Below, piece by piece: positions 18,807 to 26,765 of a stretch of 64,000 bases of DNA. The notes below the pieces were generated by a model, which saw only the letters and a list, made by a program, of their open reading frames with translations, ran no database searches and was not told the DNA's origin. Each line of letters starts with the position of its first letter. Positions within the stretch are counted from its first letter, which is position 1. A program made the translations under genes and the position numbers. Source of the DNA: an uncultured Prevotellaceae bacterium (GTDB lineage Bacteria; Bacteroidota; Bacteroidia; Bacteroidales; Bacteroidaceae); assembly GCA_902784755.1 (NCBI GenBank), contig CACZVX010000001.1, forward strand, positions 33,547-97,546, given 5' to 3'.

Positions 18807-18838
18807 TTTGGAGGTTTCGGAATTTTTATTTACTTTTG
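18807..18838 (+). promoter_or_regulatory. promoter of the repetitive helical protein gene
   Basis: TTTG (18807-18810), exactly 20 bp, TACTTTTG (18831-18838): a perfect Bacteroidetes-type promoter, leaving a leader of about 40 nt before 18882. Confidence 0.8.
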
Positions 18839-18881
18839 GGGCAAATTATGACGATTTATTAACTCTTTAAATTTTAAGATT

Positions 18882-19688
18882 ATGGGATTTTTCAGTAAAT
18901 TAATTAACGCCATCAAAGGTGGCAACAAGGAAGAACTTGGCAAATTGGCTGATGAGGCTCTTGACAAGGTTAGTGACGTAGCTAAGGACTTGGGCGAAAA
19001 GATAGATGATGCCAAGGACGCCATTAACGAGAAGTATGGTGATGACATCAAAGCTGCCAAGGACAAAATCAGCGAAATAGCGGATACTGTAGGTGACAAG
19101 TTCGAAGAGGCCAAAGATGCTATAAATGAGAAGTATGGTGATGACATTAAAGCAGCCAAAGAAAAAATAAGTGAAATGGCCGATACTGTTGGTGAGAAGT
19201 TAGATGGTGCAGTAGATGCTATCAATGAGAAATATGGTGACGACATCAAGGCTGCCAAGGAGAAATTTAATAATCTTACAGAGGCTGTCGGCGATAAGAT
19301 TGATGAGATGAAGAAAGCTGCTTCCGAAAAGGCAGAAGAAGTAAAGGAGGCCGCTGCTGAAGTAAAGGAAGAAGCCACCGAGAAAGTGGAAGAAGTCAAG
19401 GAGGCCGCTGCTGAAGTAAAGGAAGAAGCCGCCGAGAAAGTGGAAGATGTCAAGGAGGCTTGTTGCGAAGTAAAGGAAGCAGCCGCCGAGAAAGTGGAAG
19501 AAGTAAAGGAGGCTTGTTGCGAAGTAAAGGAAGAAGCCGCTGAGAAGGTGGAAGAAGTCAAAGAGGCTTGTTGCGAAGTAAAGGAAGCCGCTGCTGATGT
19601 AGCAGAAGCCGCTGCCGAGAAGGTCGAGGAAGTGAAGGAAGCTGCCGCTGAGACTGCTTCCGAAATCAAGGAAGAAATAACTGAATAG
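18882..19688 (+). CDS. repetitive Ala/Glu/Lys-rich helical protein with Cys-Cys pairs
   Basis: A 268-aa highly charged protein built of repeats, without signal peptide. Residues 39-137 are three 33-aa repeats centred on AINEKYGDDIKAAK (KYGDD at 51, 84 and 117). Residues 149-238 are five 18-aa repeats of the type EKVEEVKEAxxEVKEEAA. In the last three the variable pair is Cys-Cys (194-195, 212-213, 230-231). The pattern resembles apolipoprotein or LEA-group-3 amphipathic helices and YtxH-like stress proteins, which suggests binding to membrane or protecting proteins under stress; that is inference. A gene with its own perfect promoter. The start (MGFFSKLINAIKGG) forms a short amphipathic helix. 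Confidence 0.85.
   Translation: MGFFSKLINAIKGGNKEELGKLADEALDKVSDVAKDLGEKIDDAKDAINEKYGDDIKAAKDKISEIADTVGDKFEEAKDAINEKYGDDIKAAKEKISEMADTVGEKLDGAVDAINEKYGDDIKAAKEKFNNLTEAVGDKIDEMKKAASEKAEEVKEAAAEVKEEATEKVEEVKEAAAEVKEEAAEKVEDVKEACCEVKEAAAEKVEEVKEACCEVKEEAAEKVEEVKEACCEVKEAAADVAEAAAEKVEEVKEAAAETASEIKEEITE
18996..19292 (+). repeat. three 99-bp in-frame coding repeats
   Basis: Three consecutive 99-bp units inside the helical protein gene, each coding 33 aa with the core AINEKYGDDIKAAK. Silent differences between the units show they have diverged at DNA level while the peptide is kept. Confidence 0.85.
19326..19595 (+). repeat. five 54-bp in-frame coding repeats
   Basis: Five consecutive 54-bp units, each coding 18 aa (EKVEEVKEA..EVKE type). 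Units three to five carry TGTTGC (Cys-Cys) where units one and two have GCTGCT (Ala-Ala). The near-identity of DNA suggests recent unit duplication. Confidence 0.88.
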
Positions 19689-19696
19689 GATAGATG

Positions 19697-20176
19697 TCAG
19701 AGTGTGGGCACCAACTTATGAAGTAAGCCCATACAAGCATCCTCTATCAAATCGAGTGCAAACTCGAAGTCTCTCTGAGAACCATAATAAGGGTCGGGAA
19801 CAGTTTCCTGGCCCTTATGTTTTTTCAAATAATCAGCCAGACATAGGAGACGGGCTTTAGATGTAGGCTGGCTGTTTTTCATACGTTGTAATGTAGCCAT
19901 GTTTTCATGATCCATCCCGATGATATAATCGAAGTGTTCAAAGTCGTAGTCTCTGATTTGTCGGGCACGATGATTGAAAAGATAACCTCTTCGGTCTCCG
20001 CATTGGCGCATGCGTCTATCAGGAAGGTTACCTGTATGCCAGGAACCGATGCCGGCAGAATCAATCTCAATGAGATGTTCTATTCTGTATGTTTCCAATA
20101 AATGACGCATAACGCCTTCTGCAGCCGGAGAACGGCAGATATTGCCAAGGCAGATAAAGAGCAGTTTCTGTTTCAT
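19697..20176 (-). CDS. low molecular weight protein-tyrosine-phosphatase
   Basis: A 159-aa cytoplasmic LMW phosphatase. The P-loop CLGNICRSP (C-x5-R-S, Cys9 to Arg15) and the general acid Asp in VPDPYYG are intact, as is the helix AAEGVMRHLL. Such enzymes remove phosphate from tyrosine or arginine residues, often of kinases controlling polysaccharide export; no such kinase is nearby. A -7 box TACCTTTG (complement of 20182-20189) ends only 5 nt before the ATG, so the mRNA is probably leaderless. It is divergent from trmB. Confidence 0.93.
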   Translation of the reverse strand: MKQKLLFICLGNICRSPAAEGVMRHLLETYRIEHLIEIDSAGIGSWHTGNLPDRRMRQCGDRRGYLFNHRARQIRDYDFEHFDYIIGMDHENMATLQRMKNSQPTSKARLLCLADYLKKHKGQETVPDPYYGSQRDFEFALDLIEDACMGLLHKLVPTL

Positions 20177-20180
20177 ACTT

Positions 20181-20242
20181 GCAAAGGTATGAATAATTTG
20201 AGAATTAAGAATTAAGAATTAAGAATTATTTCGTACCTTTGC
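20181..20242. promoter_or_regulatory. mirror-image divergent promoters of the phosphatase and trmB genes
   Basis: Two TACCTTTG boxes face outward (complement of 20182-20189, and 20234-20241) within an inverted repeat GCAAAGGTA...TACCTTTGC that continues inward as an imperfect TAATT-rich arm. Between them lies a tandem repeat of the unit AGAATTA (20201-20227). No TTTG -33 box is found at the usual distance on either side. Confidence 0.6.
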
Positions 20243-20260
20243 GCTCAAAATAAGAATAAT

Positions 20261-21055
20261 ATGGGAAAAGGAAAGCTGGCGAAGTTTGCCGATATGGAAC
20301 GTTATGAGAATGTGTTTCAATATCCTTATAGTGTTATTTCGGACATTCCGTTCGAGATGAAGGGCCGTTGGCGTGAAATGTATTTCAAAAACGCAAACCC
20401 CATTGTTCTTGAACTTGGATGTGGAAAGGGTGAATATACCGTTGGGCTTGCTAAACTCTATCCTGAGATGAACTTCATCGGGGTGGACATTAAGGGCGCT
20501 CGTATGTGGACGGGTGCCACTCAGGCTTTGCAGGAAGGTTTGAAGAACGTGGCTTTCCTTCGTACGAACATTGAGATTATTGACCGCTTTTTCGATGAAA
20601 ATGAAGTACAGGAAATATGGCTTACGTTCAGTGACCCGCAAATGAAGAATCCACGGAAGCGTCTCACCAGCACCTATTTCATGAACCGCTATCGCCATTT
20701 TCTCATCGATGGCGGTATTATTCATTTGAAAACAGATTCACGTTTTCTCTTTACCTATACTTCTTATATGGTGGACATGAATCATCTGCCCTTACTTTAC
20801 AGGACAGAGGATTTGTATGGGATTTTAGAGGAGAGAAGAGAGAGAAAAGAGGAGGGAGAAGTGCTTGATCCTAAGATACTTTCAATCCAGACATATTATG
20901 AAAAGATGTGGATGGACAGAGGGTTGAACATCAGATACCAGAAGTTCCGCCTGCCTCGCAATGGAGAACTGACGGAACCTGAAATTGAAATAGAATTGGA
21001 CGAATACCGCTCTTATAAACGCGACAAACGGAGTGGGGCAGAGCGGCATGTATAA
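20261..21055 (+). CDS. trmB: tRNA (guanine-N7)-methyltransferase
   Basis: TrmB methylates G46 of tRNA using S-adenosylmethionine. In 264 aa it shows the SAM site [35 protein letters not shown], the substrate motif [18 protein letters not shown], and a conserved [13 protein letters not shown] strand. Around residues 188-202 there is a very charged insertion ([14 protein letters not shown]) coded by purine-only repetitive DNA (about 20823-20866), at a place where relatives usually have a short loop before the [15 protein letters not shown] helix. The stop abuts the stop of the convergent lipoprotein gene. Confidence 0.93.
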   Translation: MGKGKLAKFADMERYENVFQYPYSVISDIPFEMKGRWREMYFKNANPIVLELGCGKGEYTVGLAKLYPEMNFIGVDIKGARMWTGATQALQEGLKNVAFLRTNIEIIDRFFDENEVQEIWLTFSDPQMKNPRKRLTSTYFMNRYRHFLIDGGIIHLKTDSRFLFTYTSYMVDMNHLPLLYRTEDLYGILEERRERKEEGEVLDPKILSIQTYYEKMWMDRGLNIRYQKFRLPRNGELTEPEIEIELDEYRSYKRDKRSGAERHV

Positions 21056-21613
21056 TCATTTTTTCTTGAGTCCGGCAACGTATTCTTTCAGTTCTTGTTT
21101 TTCGTCAAAGTGAATGGTATCTCCATTTACATCAAATGTAGAGACAAAACTGTCAATCATCCAATTTCCGTTTTCGAGGACTAGTTTCAGCGTCACATCT
21201 TGAGGCTCGAAGTTGTAAACGCGAATGACGGCCGTAGCAGTATTAGGCTCGATGTCGCTTACGGAAAGCACTTCCATTCGCAAATCCTTGTTATAGTCTT
21301 GTCCCATCACCCAATGGTCGTAATCAGAACCTGGAACATCAAGGGGAGTTTCATCGGGAGTTAGTTCACGGGCTTCCTGACGAAGCTTATTGTACTCTGT
21401 GGAAGTGAACTGCAGATAGTCATTATATCCGAGATCTTTTTTGTAATTTGCGTAGATAGTATCATATATTTGTGTGACACGGTTATTGATAAACGCCACC
21501 GCATGAATACTGTCATTAGCATCAGTTTGTTCTGATTTTGTAGAATTCTTTTGATTGCAGGCTGTCAGGACAAATGCCATGCAGATGAAAGAAAGGAAGA
21601 TTCTGTTCTTCAT
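21056..21613 (-). CDS. DUF3828-like lipoprotein
   Basis: A 185-aa predicted lipoprotein (MKNRIFLSFICMAFVLTAC; lipobox LTAC). The mature protein has a YLQFTSTEYNKLRQEA segment and a beta-rich C-terminal part with AVIRVYNFEPQDVTLKLVLENGNWMIDSF, a pattern of DUF3828 and related NTF2-like domains. Function unknown. It overlaps the TPR gene by 4 bp (21610-21613), so it is translationally coupled and is the third gene of an M15 peptidase operon. Confidence 0.78.
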   Translation of the reverse strand: MKNRIFLSFICMAFVLTACNQKNSTKSEQTDANDSIHAVAFINNRVTQIYDTIYANYKKDLGYNDYLQFTSTEYNKLRQEARELTPDETPLDVPGSDYDHWVMGQDYNKDLRMEVLSVSDIEPNTATAVIRVYNFEPQDVTLKLVLENGNWMIDSFVSTFDVNGDTIHFDEKQELKEYVAGLKKK

Positions 21614-22500
21614 TGTTTTTGGGTTTGAGGGTTTTTAGGCTCGAGGGCTGATAATGCCTTCAGGGTCTGTTTTAATATGTTCTTGTCGTCTATATGGCTT
21701 GCAATGTCGGTACATTTATCCAGATGTTTCCGTGCATCTGCTTTACGATTCATCTTTTTGTAAAGAATGCTCAACCGTTTATGATTGAGGCAGAGTGAAG
21801 GCAAGGCGTTCTTGGCCTCGAGTAGGATGTTGGATTTTTTGTAAGCAGATTCTGCTTTGGCATATTGGTTTGCAACTGACAATGCGTCTCCTTTCTGCGA
21901 GAGACGGCGGGCCATACTAATTGTATCGTTATTGGCAGAATCGAGGGAATAGGCTTTCTGAATATAATCCAAGGCAAGATCAGTACTGTCGAGGTGGGTA
22001 AGGATTTCGCATGCCATACCATAACGTGTGGAAAATTTTTTCGGCACTCCGAGGGATTCTTCCATTTCGATTGCCTTGTGGATGAATTCCAGGGCACGTT
22101 GCGGGTCATTTGCAGTCAGGTAAAGTGAAGCAAGATTGCTGTAATCACTTCCGATACGGCCGCGGTCGTTTCTGAGACTGTCGATGCGGAGTCCTCTAAG
22201 TGTATGTTCAATGCCTGATTTAATATTATCTGAACGCATATAGCAGAAAGACAATTGGGAGTGGCAGTCACTTTGCCCTGCAGAATCCTTGATGGCTTCA
22301 TAGGCTTTCAGCGCTTTTTTCCCTACAAGTATGGCCTCCTGGTACTGACAGCTGTCGAAGAGCGCATAGCTTCTCTCCATCAGTGAATCAGCAGTAGCTT
22401 TCTTGGCTTCCTGCTCATTTCTTTTCTGAGTGACTGACGAGCAGTCGCACATAAAAAGGAGAATCAGTACCCAGACAATTTGGCTTCGAAGTCTTTCCAT
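21610..22500 (-). CDS. membrane-anchored TPR protein
   Basis: A 296-aa protein with the start taken at 22500 (MERLRSQIVWVLILLFMCDCSS), since the GTG start at 22563 lies inside the upstream peptidase gene. The N-terminus is a signal anchor or a non-standard lipoprotein signal (two cysteines in MCDCSS). The rest is a run of about six tetratricopeptide repeats (for example ALFDSCQYQEAILVGKKAL, DYSNLASLYLTANDPQRALEFI, DLALDYIQKAYSLDSANND). It looks like the sensory part of Bacteroidetes TPR-LuxR regulators but has no DNA-binding domain. It is the second gene of a three-gene operon. Confidence 0.8.
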   Translation of the reverse strand: MERLRSQIVWVLILLFMCDCSSVTQKRNEQEAKKATADSLMERSYALFDSCQYQEAILVGKKALKAYEAIKDSAGQSDCHSQLSFCYMRSDNIKSGIEHTLRGLRIDSLRNDRGRIGSDYSNLASLYLTANDPQRALEFIHKAIEMEESLGVPKKFSTRYGMACEILTHLDSTDLALDYIQKAYSLDSANNDTISMARRLSQKGDALSVANQYAKAESAYKKSNILLEAKNALPSLCLNHKRLSILYKKMNRKADARKHLDKCTDIASHIDDKNILKQTLKALSALEPKNPQTQKQ

Positions 22501-22516
22501 GGCAAAACGGTCATTC

Positions 22517-23239
22517 TTATTCAAATTCAAAATGCTGATAGTCTTTGGAATAACGCCAGTCACCGCCCCAGGAGAATCCTTCAGCTTTGAAGAGTTTATA
22601 GGCTAAATCCTGATGATCTATCTTGTAGGGTATGTCGTTTCTGGTGTCGCGACGGTAGGCATAGGCTTTCCCGTTTGAAGGAGAAACACCTCGACGGGTT
22701 ACATAGGGATTATATCTGGTATTCAAGTCGATAGCCAGCCCTTGGGCATGTTTGGAGAGCGTTTTGCTTCCTTCGATGGTACGATAGTTGAATGCTGAGG
22801 TGTTGTTGTCTTCCATTGAGAGGATATCGTTACCATTGTAATCGTCAATGAGCACCATTCTCTCAATGCGATAGTTTGCCTCATAGAGTTTTCGGAAGAT
22901 GCGCAGCACACGGTTGGCTATCTTTGTGTTGACTATCATTTCACCCAACTGCGTCTTACCTTCCGCATTCCAATGGAGTATTTTGAGATATCGCAGCGAA
23001 CTGCGCTGAAGCGTACATCCCTTTTTCCATGACTTTCCTTGCATGCGCTTGAAAGTAGAATCGTTGAGTGGTTCTGCAGTGAAGCAGTTTTCCAATCCCG
23101 CTCTTTCAATTTCTTCCTTGGAAACAACAGTTTTAGCAACCCATTTCTGGGGGAAACCTTGAATGGTCTGTTGAGCCTGAATTTGCATCAGAAAAACCAA
23201 GCTCCACAATAGCAGGGTAGTCAGAACAGTTCTTTTCAT
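22517..23239 (-). CDS. secreted M15 family (D-Ala-D-Ala carboxypeptidase-like) peptidase
   Basis: A 240-aa exported protein, start at 23239 (MKRTVLTTLLLWSLVFLMQIQAQQ, a signal peptide). The longer TTG start at 23275 is excluded because it falls in the -33 promoter box. The zinc-binding motifs of peptidase M15 are present: SKHAQGLAIDLN (His and Asp) and the C-terminal DYQHFEF (His). Such enzymes trim peptidoglycan stem peptides in the periplasm. It is the first gene of an operon with a TPR protein (16 bp gap) and a lipoprotein. Confidence 0.88.
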   Translation of the reverse strand: MKRTVLTTLLLWSLVFLMQIQAQQTIQGFPQKWVAKTVVSKEEIERAGLENCFTAEPLNDSTFKRMQGKSWKKGCTLQRSSLRYLKILHWNAEGKTQLGEMIVNTKIANRVLRIFRKLYEANYRIERMVLIDDYNGNDILSMEDNNTSAFNYRTIEGSKTLSKHAQGLAIDLNTRYNPYVTRRGVSPSNGKAYAYRRDTRNDIPYKIDHQDLAYKLFKAEGFSWGGDWRYSKDYQHFEFE

Positions 23240-23244
23240 GGCTA

Positions 23245-23276
23245 CAAAGATACACTCTTTTTTCCATTCCTCCAAA
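23245..23276 (-). promoter_or_regulatory. promoter of the M15 peptidase operon
   Basis: On the minus strand: TTTG (complement of 23273-23276), exactly 20 bp, TATCTTTG (complement of 23245-23252). Only 5 nt separate the -7 box from the ATG at 23239, so the mRNA should have almost no leader. Confidence 0.82.
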
Positions 23277-23332
23277 TTTTCTTCCTCTCATCAGTAAGGC
23301 AAAATAGAGGGATGAAAACCTGCCGTTGCTTA

Positions 23333-23416
23333 AATGCCGTGGAAGCAATGTAAGAATGCCATTTAAGCAACGTAAGAATGCCGTGGAAGCAACGTAAGAA
23401 TGCCATAGAAACAAAG
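23333..23416. repeat. 22-bp tandem repeat, locus A
   Basis: Four units of 22 bp start at 23333, 23355, 23377 and 23399 (the last degenerate). Each begins AATGCC and contains AAGCAA.GTAAG; the units alternate CGTGG and CATTT/CATAG at positions 7-11. It is preceded by CCGTTGCTTAAATG, which also precedes the related array at 52610. It lies between the divergent M15 and mrp promoters. Confidence 0.8.
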
Positions 23417-23454
23417 CCCCTTTTTAATGAATCATTTAAACTATCGGAAACAAA

Positions 23455-23486
23455 TTTGCAGATGTGGAATAGTTTTTGTATTTTTG
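23455..23486 (+). promoter_or_regulatory. mrp promoter
   Basis: TTTG (23455-23458), 20 bp, TATTTTTG (23479-23486). This fixes the mrp start downstream at 23505, since the longer in-frame ATG at 23427 lies upstream of the promoter. Confidence 0.82.
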
Positions 23487-23504
23487 CATGCAAAACAAAT
23501 AAAG

Positions 23505-24602
23505 ATGACACTCTATCCAAAACTGATTATGGATGCGCTGGCTACTGTAATGTATCCAGGCACAAAGAAAAATCTCGTGGAAAGCGGGATGGTAGCTGAC
23601 CAACCGGCTATTAACGGAATGAAAGTGAAGGTTATACTGGAATTCCCACGCGATACGGACCCCTTCTTGAAATCCACCGTGAAGGCTGCTGAGGCTGCCA
23701 TACACTATCATGTGTCGAAAGACGTGGAAGTAGAAATCGTTACGGAATTCAAGTCGAAACCACGGCCTGAAGCAGGACATATGCTGCCGGGTGTGAAGAA
23801 TATCATTGCGGTAAGTTCTGGTAAAGGTGGAGTGGGAAAGAGTACGGTTGCCGCTAATCTTGCCATTGCCCTCGCACGTCTGGGTTACAAGGTGGGTTTG
23901 CTCGATGCTGATATCTTTGGCCCTTCTGTACCCAAGATGTTCCAGGTAGAAGACGCCAGACCCTATGCCGTTCATGTGGATGGCCGTGACTTGATAGAAC
24001 CGATTGAGAAGTATGGTATCAAACTGCTTTCCATCGGTTTCTTTGTGAATCCTGAAACGGCTACCCTTTGGCGTGGCGGTATGGCATCGAATGCCTTGAA
24101 ACAGCTTATTGCCGATGCTGATTGGGGAGATTTGGACTACTTTGTTTTGGATACACCTCCGGGAACTAGCGACATTCATCTGACATTGCTGCAGACGCTG
24201 GCCATTACGGGAGCCGTGATTGTTTCTACTCCGCAGGAAGTGGCGCTTGCCGATGCCCGCAAGGGAGTGGATATGTATCAGAATGAAAAGGTGAACGTGC
24301 CTATCCTCGGTTTGATAGAGAATATGGCATGGTTTACTCCCGCCGAACTGCCAGAGAACAAGTACTATATTTTTGGAAAGGAAGGCTGTAAGAATCTGGC
24401 AAAGGAGCTGAATGTACCTCTGCTGGCTCAGATTCCGTTAGTGCAGAGTATCTGCGACAGTGGCGACAAGGGAGAACCTGCCGCCCTCAACGATACCATG
24501 ACGGGTATGGCTTTCCTCAATTTAGCACAGGCGGTGGTTACCGTGGTAAATCGCCGTAACAAAGAGAAGCCTGCCACGAAGATTGTGGAGACTCACAGCT
24601 AA
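23505..24602 (+). CDS. mrp: Mrp/NBP35-type iron-sulfur cluster carrier ATPase
   Basis: A 366-aa ApbC/Mrp protein that carries iron-sulfur clusters to apoproteins in the cytoplasm. An N-terminal DUF59 (MIP18-like) domain of about 95 residues precedes the ATPase. The ATPase has the deviant Walker A SSGKGGVGKSTVAANLA, GLLDADIFGPSVPKMF, WRGGMASNALKQLI and DYFVLDTPPGTSDIHLTL. The usual Mrp C-terminal CxxC region is represented by YYIFGKEGCKNLAKE with a single cysteine, as in some Bacteroidales forms. The start at 23505 agrees with the promoter and family length. Its stop directly abuts the stop of the convergent lipoprotein gene, with no terminator between. Confidence 0.94.
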   Translation: MTLYPKLIMDALATVMYPGTKKNLVESGMVADQPAINGMKVKVILEFPRDTDPFLKSTVKAAEAAIHYHVSKDVEVEIVTEFKSKPRPEAGHMLPGVKNIIAVSSGKGGVGKSTVAANLAIALARLGYKVGLLDADIFGPSVPKMFQVEDARPYAVHVDGRDLIEPIEKYGIKLLSIGFFVNPETATLWRGGMASNALKQLIADADWGDLDYFVLDTPPGTSDIHLTLLQTLAITGAVIVSTPQEVALADARKGVDMYQNEKVNVPILGLIENMAWFTPAELPENKYYIFGKEGCKNLAKELNVPLLAQIPLVQSICDSGDKGEPAALNDTMTGMAFLNLAQAVVTVVNRRNKEKPATKIVETHS

Positions 24603-25478
24603 TTAATTCACATTGATGGTTCCATCCCAATCGCCGTCGCCTTTCACTTTGATGGAGGGCGACGAACTGTTTGTGGTATCATCGAAAAGCACTCCGTTGT
24701 AAACCGATATCTTATTAACCTCAACGGGAATTTCCTCCATCACAGTTTCAGCAACCTCTGTACCGTTGGCATCAAGTGCTGTGATAGTCACTTTCAGTTT
24801 GCCCTCTTGGGCATGTGGGAAAGTATATACTTCGAAAACCTTTTGTCCACTGGCAACATCGCGGATTTCCGTCTGGCGGGAATTCACGGAGCCAAAGCCT
24901 GTAATGGCGCTGAAAGTACTGGAACCACCCGTATAGAGGAATTTCAGTTGTTTGATGTTTTCTGTCAGAGGCTGTGTAAGATTGAAACGAAGCATAGCAA
25001 CGGCACGCTTGAGGTCTAGCTCTACGATCTTTGAATCATTCCCTACGGTGAAGGTACCATAATAATAGAATGTGTCTGTTACTTTGTTGTTGGGAAAAGT
25101 AATTTTCTCGAGGTCAGTAATGGTCGCGGTTCCAGTGCAGCTGTGCCCCATCACTACCAGCTGATAGTCGCCTTCGGGTAATGAAATGGCGGCTTCCCCG
25201 AAACCGGCATCGCCTGCTTGCTGTGAGATGTTCTTTTTTTTCTCACCATCTTTAAAGACAGCAAATTGAAGGCGCGAACATAGTTCACTCATCTCCGTGG
25301 AAGCTCTTGAAATAGTCGTGTTCTCAAAAGGAACCATTTCAATGCTTTTCACTCGCAACGTTACATTGCTCTCGTTTCCAGTTTTTGTTTCTTCTTCGGC
25401 GGTGTAACCCTTTTCACAGGCATTCATCGTCAACATTGCCAGGAGTATTACTGACAGTCGAAAAAAGTAAGTTTTCAT
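24603..25478 (-). CDS. Mfa2/FimB-like fimbrial lipoprotein
   Basis: A 291-aa lipoprotein (MKTYFFRLSVILLAMLTMNAC; lipobox MNAC) of the FimB/Mfa2 fimbrillin type. Signs are the N-terminal strand with RLQFAVFKDGEKKKNISQQ, the LPEGDYQLVVMGHS segment, FYYYGTFTVGNDSKIVELDLKRAVAMLRFNLTQPL, and a C-terminal Ig-like half. Mfa2-type proteins anchor or cap type V pili on the outer membrane, but no other pilus gene is near. It lies 27 bp after the efflux permease genes on the same strand and is probably transcribed with them, which is an unusual pairing. Confidence 0.78.
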   Translation of the reverse strand: MKTYFFRLSVILLAMLTMNACEKGYTAEEETKTGNESNVTLRVKSIEMVPFENTTISRASTEMSELCSRLQFAVFKDGEKKKNISQQAGDAGFGEAAISLPEGDYQLVVMGHSCTGTATITDLEKITFPNNKVTDTFYYYGTFTVGNDSKIVELDLKRAVAMLRFNLTQPLTENIKQLKFLYTGGSSTFSAITGFGSVNSRQTEIRDVASGQKVFEVYTFPHAQEGKLKVTITALDANGTEVAETVMEEIPVEVNKISVYNGVLFDDTTNSSSPSIKVKGDGDWDGTINVN

Positions 25479-25505
25479 TTTAGTGTGGGTTTTATTATTT
25501 GTGAA

Positions 25506-26765
25506 TTACGATTCAGTAGCCTTTGTCTTGGCAGTAGCCACCTTCTTCTTCATCTCTTCGAGGCGCTCCAACGCATGGTGGCGGGTATGGAGCAATTGAT
25601 AGCGGTACACGATGCAGGTGGCAAAGAAATAAATTACAACATGCAGCCAAAGAGCCTGATATTCAAATCGGACATCACTAAGTGTAGCATCCATCATGTT
25701 CATTCGCACATAGGCACGTGCTCCAAATGTACTGGGGAAGATCCAGGATACTCCCTGCCATCCTCCGGGAATGGAACTCTGCGGCCAGCTGACACCCGTA
25801 AGGAAAAGCAAAGGTATGGAAGTAAACACCACCAATAGTATCACGTTTTCGCGATAACGAACGAAGCAGCTGACAAACATTCCGAAGAAAATACAAGCCA
25901 GCAGATAGGGCACAAGCACTCCGATAAGTTCCCAGATATTGGCTAAAGATGTAAAATGGAACATCCTTGGTACTACCAGACATACATAGGCCGCCATGAC
26001 GCTGTAAATCATGAAATAGCAAAGCGATTTGCCGCCTACGATTCTGAACAGGCCATTATAATGACGGGAGATAGGAACCAAATCTTTATAGCGGTTGTTT
26101 TCACGCGCAGTTCCTGCTGACAGTCCAATTCCAAGCAAAAGTGTCTGTTGCAGGATAAGCATGAGAACAGGTGGTATGATAAAGTTACCATAGCCGCCTG
26201 TAGCATTGAAGATTTGTACTTCTTCTACGGCAAGAGGTTTCGTGGTTATCTCGTCTTCACGATTTGTATAATTGCCACTCAGTTTGATTTGCATTTCTGA
26301 GTTTATGGATTGAGAGACGGCTGTAGCAGTCGAATAAATAGCTTTATAGGTAAGCATCAGACTCATATCGCAGTAAACGCTTACATGCGACTGTTCCATT
26401 CGCAAGACATTGGTCTCAAAATCAGAGGGGAAGTAAAGAATACCGTGGGCGATCTGCTTTTCTACGAGATCTTTTGCTTCCTCCATGTCATTACATTTGT
26501 AAGCTACTTTTGTATCTGGAGACGCATCGTATTGACGGATAAATTGCCGAGACAACTGGCTTTTTGACATATCAACCACCACTACTGGAACTTCACGGAC
26601 CACCTCATTATTATAGACCCACGAATATAATATAGGATAGAGAATGGGAACTACGATGAAGAAAAGCAATACGCCCTCATCCTGGACAACGGATTTCATC
26701 TCCTTTGCCCAGATGTAGCACATGTCGTGCACACCTTCGTTAATCTGTTTAAGGAATGTATACAT
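25506..26765 (-). CDS. ABC-2 type efflux permease (second)
   Basis: A 419-aa membrane protein of the YhiI/YbhS-YbhR permease family: one N-terminal membrane helix (VLLFFIVVPILYPILYSWVYN), a large periplasmic domain of about 140 residues (VVVVDMSKSQLSRQFIRQYDASPD), then five further helices, with FIIPPVLMLILQQTLLLGIGLSAGTARENN as a landmark. It overlaps the first permease by 17 bp. No ATP-binding subunit is in this cluster, so the ATPase must be encoded elsewhere or the system differs from YbhF-type pumps. Confidence 0.87.
   Translation of the reverse strand: MYTFLKQINEGVHDMCYIWAKEMKSVVQDEGVLLFFIVVPILYPILYSWVYNNEVVREVPVVVVDMSKSQLSRQFIRQYDASPDTKVAYKCNDMEEAKDLVEKQIAHGILYFPSDFETNVLRMEQSHVSVYCDMSLMLTYKAIYSTATAVSQSINSEMQIKLSGNYTNREDEITTKPLAVEEVQIFNATGGYGNFIIPPVLMLILQQTLLLGIGLSAGTARENNRYKDLVPISRHYNGLFRIVGGKSLCYFMIYSVMAAYVCLVVPRMFHFTSLANIWELIGVLVPYLLACIFFGMFVSCFVRYRENVILLVVFTSIPLLFLTGVSWPQSSIPGGWQGVSWIFPSTFGARAYVRMNMMDATLSDVRFEYQALWLHVVIYFFATCIVYRYQLLHTRHHALERLEEMKKKVATAKTKATES

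Noticed and set aside
23333-23416. CRISPR array
   Set aside because: The 22-bp units are contiguous with no unique spacers, too few in number, and no cas gene is present.
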